From JAOTWJ01 sp036398175 (GTDB lineage: Bacteria; Gemmatimonadota; Gemmatimonadetes; Gemmatimonadales; GWC2-71-9): a DNA stretch of 64,000 bases. The position numbers and the translations under genes are program-made. This document shows, piece after piece, positions 7,115-17,072 of the stretch. Each line of letters opens with the position of its first letter. The stretch's first letter is position 1. The DNA is taken from NCBI GenBank assembly GCA_036398175.1, contig DASWHL010000104.1, positions 1 through 64,000 on the forward strand, written 5' to 3'. The notes below the pieces were generated by a model that saw nothing but the letters and a program-made list of their open reading frames with translations, was not told the DNA's origin and made no database searches.

Positions 7115-8896
7115 TCATCGCTTCGCGTCGAGGTGTCGCAGGAGCTTCGCCGCGGAACGGGTGTTGAGCACGTGGCCCGGCTCGAGCCCGGCCCGGCGGG
7201 CCTGCTCGACCCCGTAGCGCATGTAGTCGAGGTCGCGCGTCGTGTGGGCGTCCGTGCTGATCACGACCGGGATCCCCAGCTCGCGGGCCCGGATCAGGTG
7301 CGTGTCCCGCAGATCCAGCCGGTGGGGGTGTGCGTTCAGCTCCATGGACACGCCGTGTTCCGTGGCGCACTGCAGCACCTCGTCGAGGTCGAACGCGATG
7401 GGATCCCGCCGGTTGATCAGGCGGCCGGTCGGATGCGCCAGGATGTGCACGCGCGGATGCCGGAGCGCCTTCAGGATCCGCTCCGTCTGCGCGGCGACGG
7501 GAAGGTCGAGCAGCGTGTGCACGGAGACCAGGACCACGTCGAGCCGCTCGATCAATTCGTCCTCCAGATCGAGCGAGCCATCCCGCAGGATGTCAATCTC
7601 CATGCTGCGCAGCAGGCGGATGCCCGGCCGTTCGGCCATCACCGCGTCCATCTCCGTCCACTGCTCCCGCAACCGCGCCGCGTCGAGCCCTCCCGTCATG
7701 GCGAGGGTCTTGGAGTGATCGGTGACGGCAAGGTAGGCATAACCTCTCGCGGCACACGCGTCCACCATGGCCGCCACGCTCTCCTTTCCGTCCGACCACG
7801 TGGAGTGCATCTGCAAGTCGCCACGTAGATCGGCGAGGGTCACCAGCGAGGGCAGCGTCCCACGTTCCGCCAGTTCGATCTCCCCGCGATCCTCCCGCAG
7901 CTCCGGCGGAATCCACGGCAACCCCACCGCCGCGTACACGGACTCCTCCGTCTCCCCCGCCACCCGCCGACCACCGCGGACCCCACCCCGAGCACTCCCG
8001 TCGTTCCCGTCGTTCCCGTCAGTCCCGTCGCTCCTCACCACCCCGTACTCCGAAATACTCAACCCCATCCCCACCGCCCGTTTCCTGAGCGTCACGTTGT
8101 GCGCCTTGGACCCCGTGAAGTATTGGAGTGCGGCGCCCCAGCTCTCCTCGGGAACGATGCGGAGATCCACCTGGAGCCCGGACGACAGCACCACGCTGCC
8201 CCGCGTCTCCCCGGACATGGTCACCTCGGCCACCCCGCGGAAGCCGGTGAAGTGCTCCATGGCCGCCCCCGGATCCGCCGCGGTGGCCAGGAGGTCAATG
8301 TCCCCGATCGTCTCCAGCCTGCGCCGGAGGCTGCCGGCGACCTCGACCCGGCGGATCGTGGCCTGATCCCGCAGATGAGTGAGCAGGGGAGCGATCCGCT
8401 CGTCCGCCTCCACGAGCCGCAACCGGTTGCCGCGCTCCTTCAGCTTCGCGATGCCGTCCAGGATCCGCTGCTGCGTCTTGGCGCCGAACCCGTCCAACTC
8501 GGCAACGTGCCCGTCTCGCGCCGCCGCCTCCAGCGCGTCCAGCGTGGTGATGCCCAGACTCTCCCACAGCTTGCGCGCCCGCTTGGGCCCGACCCCCGGG
8601 AGGCGCACGAGCTCCAGGAGCGAGCGCGGGATCTGGGCCGTCAGCTCGTCGAGGATGCTGAGCCGTCCAGTGGTCACCAGTTCGGTGATGTACCTGGCCA
8701 TGTCCTTCCCGATGCCCGGCAGCTCGGTGAGGTCGGCACCGTCCGCCACCATCGCGCGGAGCGGGACCGCGTGGTCCTCGACCGCGCGCGCGGCGTTCTC
8801 ATAGGCCCGGATCCGGAAGGGATTGGCCCCCTGGATCTGGAGCAGCATGCCGACGTCCTCGAGGACGGCGGCGATCTCCCCGTTCTCCATGGTCAT
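7115..8896 (-). CDS. polX: Bacterial family X DNA polymerase with C-terminal PHP domain
   Basis: The 593-residue protein begins with a Pol beta-like 8-kDa domain containing helix-hairpin-helix motifs (LPGIGKDMA at 59-67, LPGVGPKRA at 99-107). The nucleotidyltransferase palm follows, with metal ligands D199 and D201 (GDIDLLAT) and a third carboxylate in VDLRIVP. A PHP domain starts at DLQMHSTWSDG (near 360) and continues through VSVHTLLD, ELNAHPHR and STDAH. PolX enzymes fill gaps in base-excision repair, and the PHP domain gives 3'-5' exonuclease or phosphodiesterase activity. The inter-domain linker (about 289-310) is a Gly/Asp/Asn-rich insertion encoded by a 9-bp tandem repeat. The start overlaps the ligA stop by 4 bp, so a repair polymerase and a ligase are translationally coupled. 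Confidence 0.95.
   Translation of the reverse strand: MTMENGEIAAVLEDVGMLLQIQGANPFRIRAYENAARAVEDHAVPLRAMVADGADLTELPGIGKDMARYITELVTTGRLSILDELTAQIPRSLLELVRLPGVGPKRARKLWESLGITTLDALEAAARDGHVAELDGFGAKTQQRILDGIAKLKERGNRLRLVEADERIAPLLTHLRDQATIRRVEVAGSLRRRLETIGDIDLLATAADPGAAMEHFTGFRGVAEVTMSGETRGSVVLSSGLQVDLRIVPEESWGAALQYFTGSKAHNVTLRKRAVGMGLSISEYGVVRSDGTDGNDGNDGSARGGVRGGRRVAGETEESVYAAVGLPWIPPELREDRGEIELAERGTLPSLVTLADLRGDLQMHSTWSDGKESVAAMVDACAARGYAYLAVTDHSKTLAMTGGLDAARLREQWTEMDAVMAERPGIRLLRSMEIDILRDGSLDLEDELIERLDVVLVSVHTLLDLPVAAQTERILKALRHPRVHILAHPTGRLINRRDPIAFDLDEVLQCATEHGVSMELNAHPHRLDLRDTHLIRARELGIPVVISTDAHTTRDLDYMRYGVEQARRAGLEPGHVLNTRSAAKLLRHLDAKR
7994..8029 (-). repeat. Coding 9-bp minisatellite in polX
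   Basis: Four successive 9-mers on the plus strand share the core TCCCGTC with two variable leading bases (actcccgtc, gttcccgtc twice, agtcccgtc). They encode a Gly-Asp/Asn/Thr-rich stretch in the linker between the polymerase and PHP domains. Nine-bp units preserve frame, so copy number can vary without disrupting the protein. Confidence 0.8.
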
Positions 8897-10908
8897 GGAC
8901 GGACGCCGTGTTTGGCCAGGAGCCTGAGGAACCCCGCCTCGTCCAGAATCGTGAGCCCGAGCTGCTCGGCCTTGGCCCGCTTGGAGCCGGCGTCGGTGCC
9001 CGCCACCACGTAGGTGGTCTTCTTGCTCACGGATCCGGCGGCCTTGGCGCCGAGGGACTCGACCATCCGCTGCCCCTCCTCGCGGGACAGCCCGGTGAGG
9101 CCACCGGTAAACACGAACGTGCTGCCGGCCAGCGGCCCGCCCTTGGGAGCAGGAGCGCCCTCCCGGACGCGGACGCGCTCGAGCAGCGCGTCCATCACGG
9201 TGCCGTTGCGGCGGTCCGCGAAGAACCCGGCGATCACCTCGGCCATCTTCTCGCCCACGCCCGGGACCGCATCAATCTCGGCCACGGAGGCGCTCCGCAA
9301 CGCCGCGAAACTCCCGAAGTGCTGCGCGAGGTCGCGCGCCACGGCGACGCCGACCTCCGGAATGCCGAGGCCGTGGAGCAACCGTGGCAGCTCCACGTCC
9401 CGCGCCCGCTCGATGGCCGCGAGCAGGTTGGCCGCCGACTTCTCGGCGAACCCCTCGAGGGCGACGAGTTGCCCGGCGGTGAGGTCGAAGACGTGCTCGA
9501 GGCTCGTGACCAGGCCCTGGGCGACGAACAGGCGGGACGACTCCTCACCCAGGCCCTCGATGTCCAGCGCGTGCCGCGACGCGAAATGCTGGAGGCGCGC
9601 GGCGAGCTGGGCGGGGCAGTGAAACCCGTTGGGGCAGACGGTGAACGGGCCGCGCTCGACGAGCGGTGTCTCGCAGGACGGGCAGTGCGCGGGCATCCGG
9701 AAGCTGCGGCCGCGGTGGCGTCCGGGCTCCTGCACGACCTCGATCACCTGCGGAATCACGTCGCCGGCCCGCTGTACGCGCACGAGATCTCCCTCCCGCA
9801 CGTCCTTCCGGGCGACCTCCTCCCGGTTGTGCAGCGTCGCCCGGGCCACCGTGACGCCTCCGAGCTCCACCGGCCGCATCATCGCGACCGGCGTGACCAC
9901 GCCGGTCCGCCCGACGCTGGCGATGATCTTCAGCACGCGCGTGAGCTCGCGGCGGGGAGGGAACTTGAACGCGTACGCCCAGCGCGGGTGCCGCGCGGTC
10001 GTGCCGAGGCGTCCGCGCGCGGCCAGGTCGTCGAGCTTCACCACGATCCCGTCTATCTCGAAGTCCAGCTCGTCGCGCCGGGCCAGCAGGTCCGCATGGT
10101 AGGCCAGGACCTCCTCCACCGTCCGGGCGGCCGCCGTCAGTTCGGAGACCGGGAATCCCCACGCCGCCAGCGCGGCCAGTGCGTCACGATCGGTGGCGAA
10201 CGGCACGCCGTTGGCAGCGAGGATGTCGTACGCATAGATGTCGAGCGGACGCCGCGCGGTGATGGTCGGGTCGAGCTGTCGCAGGGAGCCCGCCGCGGCG
10301 TTCCGTGGGTTCGCGAACGGCTCGCCACCCTCGGCCAGCAGCCGCTCGTTCAGGGCCTCGAAGGCGCCGATCCGCATGATGATCTCGCCCCGCACGGCCA
10401 CGAGATCGGCCGACGGACCGGCCGAGGCCACGCGCAACGGCACCGACGGGATCGTGCGGACGTTCTCGGTGATGCCCTCCCCGTTGACGCCGTCCCCGCG
10501 CGTACTGGCACGCACCAGCACGCCCCGCTCGTAGACCAGCTCCACCGAGGCGCCGTCCAGCTTGGGCTCGAGCACGTAGCCGACCCCGTCGTCGCCCAGC
10601 TCCTTGCGCAGTCGCTCGTCGAAGCGCCGCAGCTCGGCCGGGTCCGGCCCCGAGTCGAGGCTCAACATGGGCGCCAGGTGCGGCACGGTGGGGAACCGGT
10701 CGAACAGCGCGCCGGCGACCCGCTGGGTGGGCGAGTCCGGGGTGCGCAGGTCGGGGAAACGCGCCTCGATCGCTGCCAGCTCGCGGTACAGGGCGTCGTA
10801 GCCCTCGTCCGCGATCTCCGGACGGTCGTTGACGTAGTAGAGGTAGTCGTGATGCCGGATCTCGGCCCGCAGCTCCCGCAGCCGCCGCTCCGCCTCCCCG
10901 CGTTTCAC
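8893..10908 (-). CDS. ligA: NAD-dependent DNA ligase
   Basis: The 671 residues match the usual LigA length. The N-terminal Ia domain (RHHDYLYYVNDRPEIADEGYD) binds NMN. The adenylation site is K116-L-D-G (EPKLDGASVEL). After the OB fold comes a four-Cys zinc finger (CPSC then CPNGFHC, with one residue more than the common C-x4-C spacing), helix-hairpin-helix repeats and a C-terminal BRCT domain (GSTFVFTGGLTGLSREE). The enzyme seals nicks in Okazaki-fragment processing and repair, using NAD. GTG start with GGGAGGG upstream, 16 bp after mtgA. Polarity is mtgA-ligA-polX. Confidence 0.97.
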   Translation of the reverse strand: MKRGEAERRLRELRAEIRHHDYLYYVNDRPEIADEGYDALYRELAAIEARFPDLRTPDSPTQRVAGALFDRFPTVPHLAPMLSLDSGPDPAELRRFDERLRKELGDDGVGYVLEPKLDGASVELVYERGVLVRASTRGDGVNGEGITENVRTIPSVPLRVASAGPSADLVAVRGEIIMRIGAFEALNERLLAEGGEPFANPRNAAAGSLRQLDPTITARRPLDIYAYDILAANGVPFATDRDALAALAAWGFPVSELTAAARTVEEVLAYHADLLARRDELDFEIDGIVVKLDDLAARGRLGTTARHPRWAYAFKFPPRRELTRVLKIIASVGRTGVVTPVAMMRPVELGGVTVARATLHNREEVARKDVREGDLVRVQRAGDVIPQVIEVVQEPGRHRGRSFRMPAHCPSCETPLVERGPFTVCPNGFHCPAQLAARLQHFASRHALDIEGLGEESSRLFVAQGLVTSLEHVFDLTAGQLVALEGFAEKSAANLLAAIERARDVELPRLLHGLGIPEVGVAVARDLAQHFGSFAALRSASVAEIDAVPGVGEKMAEVIAGFFADRRNGTVMDALLERVRVREGAPAPKGGPLAGSTFVFTGGLTGLSREEGQRMVESLGAKAAGSVSKKTTYVVAGTDAGSKRAKAEQLGLTILDEAGFLRLLAKHGVRP

Positions 10909-10924
10909 GAGCTGGGTCCCTCCC

Positions 10925-11620
10925 TCAGATGCGCAGCAGGTGCCGCCACAGAAACTCCGCGTTGGTCATCCGGCGCCGGATCAGCTCCACACGCTCGGTA
11001 TAATCGGCGGCCGTGACGCCCGGGTACCAGCGCGAGGGGCGCGTGAGGGCCGCCGCTAGTTGGGCACTCTCCAGCTCCGTCAGGAACAGGGCGGGTTTGC
11101 CGAAATAGCGGCGCGCCGCCGCTTCCGCCCCGAACACGCCCGGCCCGAACGGCACCACGTTGAGATACAGCTCCAGGATCCGTCGCTTCGTCAGGAACCG
11201 CTCCAGATCCACCGCCAGCAGGGCCTCGCGCACCTTCCGCGCGAGGGTCCGATCACCCGAGAGCCAGAGGTTCTTGGCCAGCTGCTGGGTGATGGTGGAC
11301 GCCCCACGTATGCGCCCTCCCTCGCGCGCCTGGTCCATCGCGATGCGCATTTCGGCCACCGAGAATCCCCGGTGCTGGAAGAACTCGATGTCCTCGGCCA
11401 CGAGCACCGCCAGCGCGAGCTGCGGCGAGATCTGGTCCATCGGGGTCCACGCCTGCGAAACGGCCACGCCTTCCGCGTGCGCGCGGGCCACGACCGCGGC
11501 CGACGCGGGGTCGGCAATCCCCACGGTCGTCACGTCGGGCCAGCGGAGCCAGAGACGGGTGCCCACGACGCCGGCGGCGCACAGGCCCAGGGACAGGCCC
11601 CAACGGATGATCCGGTCCAC
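10925..11620 (-). CDS. mtgA: Monofunctional peptidoglycan glycosyltransferase
   Basis: This is a GT51-family transglycosylase that polymerises lipid II into glycan strands at the cytoplasmic membrane. An N-terminal membrane anchor (WGLSLGLCAAGVVGTRLWL) precedes the GT51 core. The catalytic Glu lies in VLVAEDIEFFQHRGF, the second conserved block is RGASTITQQLAKNLWL, and KRRILELYLNVVPFGPGVFG follows. No transpeptidase domain is present, which distinguishes it from class A PBPs. I chose GTG at 11620 (231 residues, normal MtgA length) because a promoter-like pair lies at 11662-11690. An in-frame TTG at 11737 would add 39 unlikely residues and would lie upstream of that promoter. The start remains uncertain because no strong Shine-Dalgarno sequence is present. 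Confidence 0.9.
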   Translation of the reverse strand: MDRIIRWGLSLGLCAAGVVGTRLWLRWPDVTTVGIADPASAAVVARAHAEGVAVSQAWTPMDQISPQLALAVLVAEDIEFFQHRGFSVAEMRIAMDQAREGGRIRGASTITQQLAKNLWLSGDRTLARKVREALLAVDLERFLTKRRILELYLNVVPFGPGVFGAEAAARRYFGKPALFLTELESAQLAAALTRPSRWYPGVTAADYTERVELIRRRMTNAEFLWRHLLRI

Positions 11621-11961
11621 TCGAGTGTTCAGCGGGCCTCCAGGCGCGCGCGTCCTTGCCGAGTCTACGTCCAGGTAAGTAACTCGACAATGCTTTGACT
11701 GGGCGCCTCCCCAGCCTATCTTCCCGACACTGCGCAAATCTGGGGCGTGCTACGCCCTGGGCAAGCGCGCGCTATCCCTCCGTCGTGGACTCAGGTGGTT
11801 ACCTGAGGCGCGTTGGTGTGGAGGACGGTGGGAACTCGTGGACGGGACTTTCAACATCATGTATTACTTGAGATGTACACTGTAATATCTTGACAGATAA
11901 CATTATACATCGTAGCTGAGAACCACAATGTTGGGACTTCCGCCAATCGGGGTGCTCGGTT
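11621..11961. other. Intergenic region with an AT-rich island
   Basis: The 341 bp between mtgA and the Nudix gene hold the mtgA promoter candidate and, at about 11850-11925, a strikingly AT-rich block in an otherwise very GC-rich window. The block contains an inverted repeat TATTAC/GTAATA (11862-11867 and 11882-11887), a TGTACA palindrome (11874-11879), a consensus TTGACA on the plus strand (11890-11895) and a perfect TATAAT on the minus strand (11907-11902). None pairs with an equally good partner at 16-18 bp. It may hold regulatory sites for one or both divergent genes; I see no gene in it. Confidence 0.5.
11662..11690 (-). promoter_or_regulatory. Candidate promoter for mtgA-ligA-polX
   Basis: Read on the minus strand, TTGTCG (11690-11685) and TAGACT (11667-11662) are 17 bp apart, predicting a start near 11655 and a leader of about 35 nt to the GTG at 11620. 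The -10 box matches four of six consensus bases. Confidence 0.45.
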
Positions 11962-12048
11962 TTGCGACTTGTGGCCGGTCCTGTTGGATCAATGTTGGAA
12001 AGTCGTCCGTGGTTTCGAGACCGGCCGCTGAGGCAGAAGGGGGCACGC

Positions 12049-12606
12049 TTGGTTTCGCCCGATGAGATCCGCCAATGGGTCGAGGCGTTCGATTCTGGAG
12101 ACGACGGACGGGCCAGTGCGAGCCGCCGGGACATTCTCGCCCTGCTCGACGGCACCAGGCGCCCGGACACACGCACACAGTTCCAGCCCGGGCATGTGAC
12201 CGTAAGCGGGCTGGTGCTCTCCGACGACGGCGACGCGGTGCTGCTGGTCCTCCACGCGCGGTTGGGCCGCTGGCTTCAGCCGGGGGGGCACCTCGAGCCC
12301 TCGGATCGGTCTATCGTGGACGCCGCCCGGCGCGAGGTCCGCGAGGAAACGGGCATTCTGGTGGAAGGCGAGCCTGAGCCAACGCTGGTTGGCCTGGATG
12401 TCCACGACATTCCCGCCGCGCGAGGCGAACCAGCCCACCGGCACCACGATCTGATGTTCCGCTTCGTCAGCCCGCGGCACCCGCCCCGGCCGGGGCCGGG
12501 GGCGCTTCGGGCCGAGTGGTGCGCCGTCGGCCGGCTCGAGGAACTGGGCGTGGACGCCGCCTTGCGGGCGGCGCTGGCCCGGGCGGGGCTTCGTGGATCC
12601 CGCTGA
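12049..12606 (+). CDS. Nudix hydrolase
   Basis: The protein has a Nudix domain whose box reads GGHLEPSDRSIVDAARREV followed by REETGI. The catalytic REVREETG core is intact, with the one-residue-longer first half seen in the GDxS subgroup. These enzymes hydrolyse nucleoside diphosphates linked to another group, often as housecleaning enzymes; the substrate is unknown. I prefer the TTG at 12049, which has AAGGGGG about 5 bp upstream and gives 185 residues beginning MVSPDEIRQWVEAF. An ATG at 11992 and a TTG at 11962 are in-frame alternatives. The last residues, GSR, and the stop codon are supplied by the repeat at 12593-12628, so the original C-terminus may have differed. Confidence 0.85.
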   Translation: MVSPDEIRQWVEAFDSGDDGRASASRRDILALLDGTRRPDTRTQFQPGHVTVSGLVLSDDGDAVLLVLHARLGRWLQPGGHLEPSDRSIVDAARREVREETGILVEGEPEPTLVGLDVHDIPAARGEPAHRHHDLMFRFVSPRHPPRPGPGALRAEWCAVGRLEELGVDAALRAALARAGLRGSR

Positions 12607-12628
12607 AGCGGGCCCTCGGCCACGATCT
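12593..12628 (-). repeat. Double-hairpin repeat, copy B (inverted, partial)
   Basis: The reverse complement matches 33 of 36 bases of the 3' part of copy A, including the CCCGCT/AGCGGG hairpin and the GGATCC end. In place of the TCGCC hairpin a different stem follows, GCCCGT-AAG-ACGGGC (12628-12642). It encodes the C-terminal GSR and stop of the Nudix gene. Confidence 0.8.
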
Positions 12629-12649
12629 GCCCGTAAGACGGGCGGTGTG

Positions 12650-12703
12650 GTCGCCTTGGCGACAGATGGCGGCCGAGGGCCCGCTTTAGCGGGATCCACC
12701 ACC
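12650..12703 (+). repeat. Double-hairpin repeat, copy C
   Basis: This copy is identical to copy A at 52 of 54 positions (C to T at two sites, one in each hairpin loop). With copy B it makes a large inverted repeat between two convergent genes and could act as a bidirectional terminator or mRNA-end stabiliser. It encodes the C-terminal GSR and stop of the GNAT gene on the minus strand. Confidence 0.88.
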
Positions 12704-13417
12704 ACGACCACCACGACGACCACCACCACCACCACCGCCCCCCAGGTCCCACTTCGGGTCGCGCCGCGCCACGTCCTCGGCAGTTGCAACGGCGGGGTTC
12801 AGCCACTCGATCAACGCGGCCCATCCCAGGCTCTCCGGGTCATGGGCCAGGTATCCCTGGACGACGTCGAACACGTGGAAGCCCTCCCGCAGCTGGAAGG
12901 ACAGGGTGGGGCCCTTGATCCGTCCCCGGACCACGCCGAGCACGTACTCCTCGGCGGACATGCGCGCGGCATAGCGGTGGTAGCCGCGCAGCCGGGCGCC
13001 GGCGCGGATGCGGAGCAGGCGATAGCGCTCGGCGAGCTCCCGCCGGGCGGCGTACAGCTTGTGACCGATCCGCCGCCGCTGCATGGCGGGGTGGACCATG
13101 ACCTCGGCGCCGTACAGGGTCCGGCCCCGTGGGTCGTGGTTCGCGAAGGTCCCCCCGGCCGTGAACTCGCGCCACGTGGCCCGGCTCTCGTAGTGATCCC
13201 AGGTGATCACGAGGCTCGCCGCCGCGCCCACGACGTCCTGCTCGGGGCCGCTGACGGCCACCAACTGTCCCTCCGGGAACACTTCGAGGTGTGAGGCGAG
13301 CTGCGCCCGCGTCCAGGGAGGGCTCCCTACGTAGACCGCGCGGGTCAGCGCGATGATGCCGTCCCAGTCGAACGGGCGGGTGGGCCGCACGACGATCCGC
13401 CTGGCGGGCGGCCTCAC
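12686..13417 (-). CDS. GNAT-family N-acetyltransferase with poly-Gly tail
   Basis: The 243-residue protein has the acetyl-CoA motif VHPAMQRRRIGHKLYAARRE near residues 112-131 after a strand carrying LYGAEVM. The second half contains YHRYAARMSAEEYVLGVVRG and a helical C-terminus. The 4-bp overlap with the nitrilase start suggests co-function. Related organisms carry these two activities as a single GNAT plus carbon-nitrogen hydrolase polypeptide, so this may be the split form. The tail after PKWDL is a Gly/Arg run encoded by a trinucleotide repeat and ends in the mobile-looking repeat element; it is probably not structural. Substrate unknown. Confidence 0.82.
   Translation of the reverse strand: MRPPARRIVVRPTRPFDWDGIIALTRAVYVGSPPWTRAQLASHLEVFPEGQLVAVSGPEQDVVGAAASLVITWDHYESRATWREFTAGGTFANHDPRGRTLYGAEVMVHPAMQRRRIGHKLYAARRELAERYRLLRIRAGARLRGYHRYAARMSAEEYVLGVVRGRIKGPTLSFQLREGFHVFDVVQGYLAHDPESLGWAALIEWLNPAVATAEDVARRDPKWDLGGGGGGGGRRGGRGGGSR
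12696..12740. repeat. CCA/CAC trinucleotide run
   Basis: A run of CCA-type triplets interrupted by a few CGA units directly abuts copy C. On the minus strand it encodes the poly-Gly/Arg tail of the GNAT protein. Confidence 0.85.
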
Positions 13418-14301
13418 AAGGTCACCACCTCCGGGCTCCGGACCAGCTCCGCGGTCCGGCGGGAGTCCAGCAGGGGGAGCACGGTGCCGGTGGAGCGGGA
13501 CTCCTCGATGGTCCGGAGGTTGAGCTCACCGATGACCATCATCTCCTGGTTGGGGTTCCCCTCCGCGAGAATGCCGTCGCGGGAGAACGAGAAATCACTC
13601 GGGGTGAGGATGGCCGCCTGACCGTAGTTGAGGTGGACGGCGGGGACCATCGGCAGCGAGCCCACCGTGTGCGACACCACGACGTACATCTGATTCTCGA
13701 TGGCGCGGGCGTGGGCGCAGTACTTGACCCGCAGGAATCCCTGGCGGTCGTCCGTGCAGCTCGGCACGAGGAGGATGTGCGCGCCGAGGTGCGCCGCCGC
13801 CCGGGCGATCTCGGGGAACTCCACATCGTAACAGATGGTGATGGCCACGCGGCCGAACTCGGTCTCGAACACCCGCAGGCCGTTCTTCGGCTTCACCTTC
13901 CACTCCTCGTTCTCGAACCGGGTCATGTGCAGTTTGCCCTGCACACCGTGATCGCCGGACGGCGAAAAGAAGAACGCCTGGTTATACACGTCGTCCGTCA
14001 CGTCGTCGGGGACGGGGATGGTGCCCCCGAGCACGTAGATCCCGTGCTGGCGGGCCAGGCCCGAGAGCAGCTCGGTGTACGGGCCGACCTGGGCGGCCAG
14101 ATCGCGCACCTGGACCTCGATGGGGCGCTTGACGTCGCCGAGGGTCAGCAGCTGCACCGTGAAGTACTCGGGAAACACCACGAGCCGGCACTTGTAGTCG
14201 GCCGCGGTCTCCACGAGGGCGGTGACCTGGTCGGCGAACTGCTGGAAGGTCTGGACGGGGCGAACGAAGTACTGGAGCGAGGCGATGCGGATCCGGTCCA
14301 C
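13414..14301 (-). CDS. Carbon-nitrogen hydrolase (nitrilase superfamily)
   Basis: This is a 295-residue amidase-type hydrolase. The Glu-Lys-Cys triad is visible at E45 (VVFPEYFT), K123 (QGKLHMTRFE) and C157 (TICYDVEFPE). The class cleaves amides or nitriles through a thioester on the Cys. HMTRFENEEW matches the subgroup found fused to GNAT domains, and here the GNAT is the next gene with a 4-bp overlap. The start has GGAGG at 6-bp spacing. It is probably cytoplasmic. The true substrate is not known for the GNAT-linked subgroup. Confidence 0.88.
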   Translation of the reverse strand: MDRIRIASLQYFVRPVQTFQQFADQVTALVETAADYKCRLVVFPEYFTVQLLTLGDVKRPIEVQVRDLAAQVGPYTELLSGLARQHGIYVLGGTIPVPDDVTDDVYNQAFFFSPSGDHGVQGKLHMTRFENEEWKVKPKNGLRVFETEFGRVAITICYDVEFPEIARAAAHLGAHILLVPSCTDDRQGFLRVKYCAHARAIENQMYVVVSHTVGSLPMVPAVHLNYGQAAILTPSDFSFSRDGILAEGNPNQEMMVIGELNLRTIEESRSTGTVLPLLDSRRTAELVRSPEVVTL

Positions 14302-14318
14302 GGCCGTCCTCCGGAGGT

Positions 14319-16973
<2,655 letters not shown>

Positions 16974-17072
16974 GGTGGCGTCTCTGTGAGGCCGGCGGGA
17001 CCGCACCGGATGCGCGGCCCGCGGCGTGGGGTCATCGGCGTGCAAGGACCAGGCCGCCGGTCTCCGTGCGGG

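Noticed and set aside
8908..11016. A 702-codon open frame on the plus strand
   Set aside because: It is the antisense shadow of ligA, with arginine/glycine-rich composition and no recognisable motif.
11890..11918. Consensus TTGACA as a -35 box for the Nudix gene
   Set aside because: The sequence 17 bp downstream (TAGCTG) is a poor -10 box and the better TATACA is only 8 bp away, so I list the island without naming a plus-strand promoter.
12593..13294. Plus-strand frame with a run of threonines
   Set aside because: It is the antisense translation of the poly-Gly tail and the repeats next to the GNAT gene.
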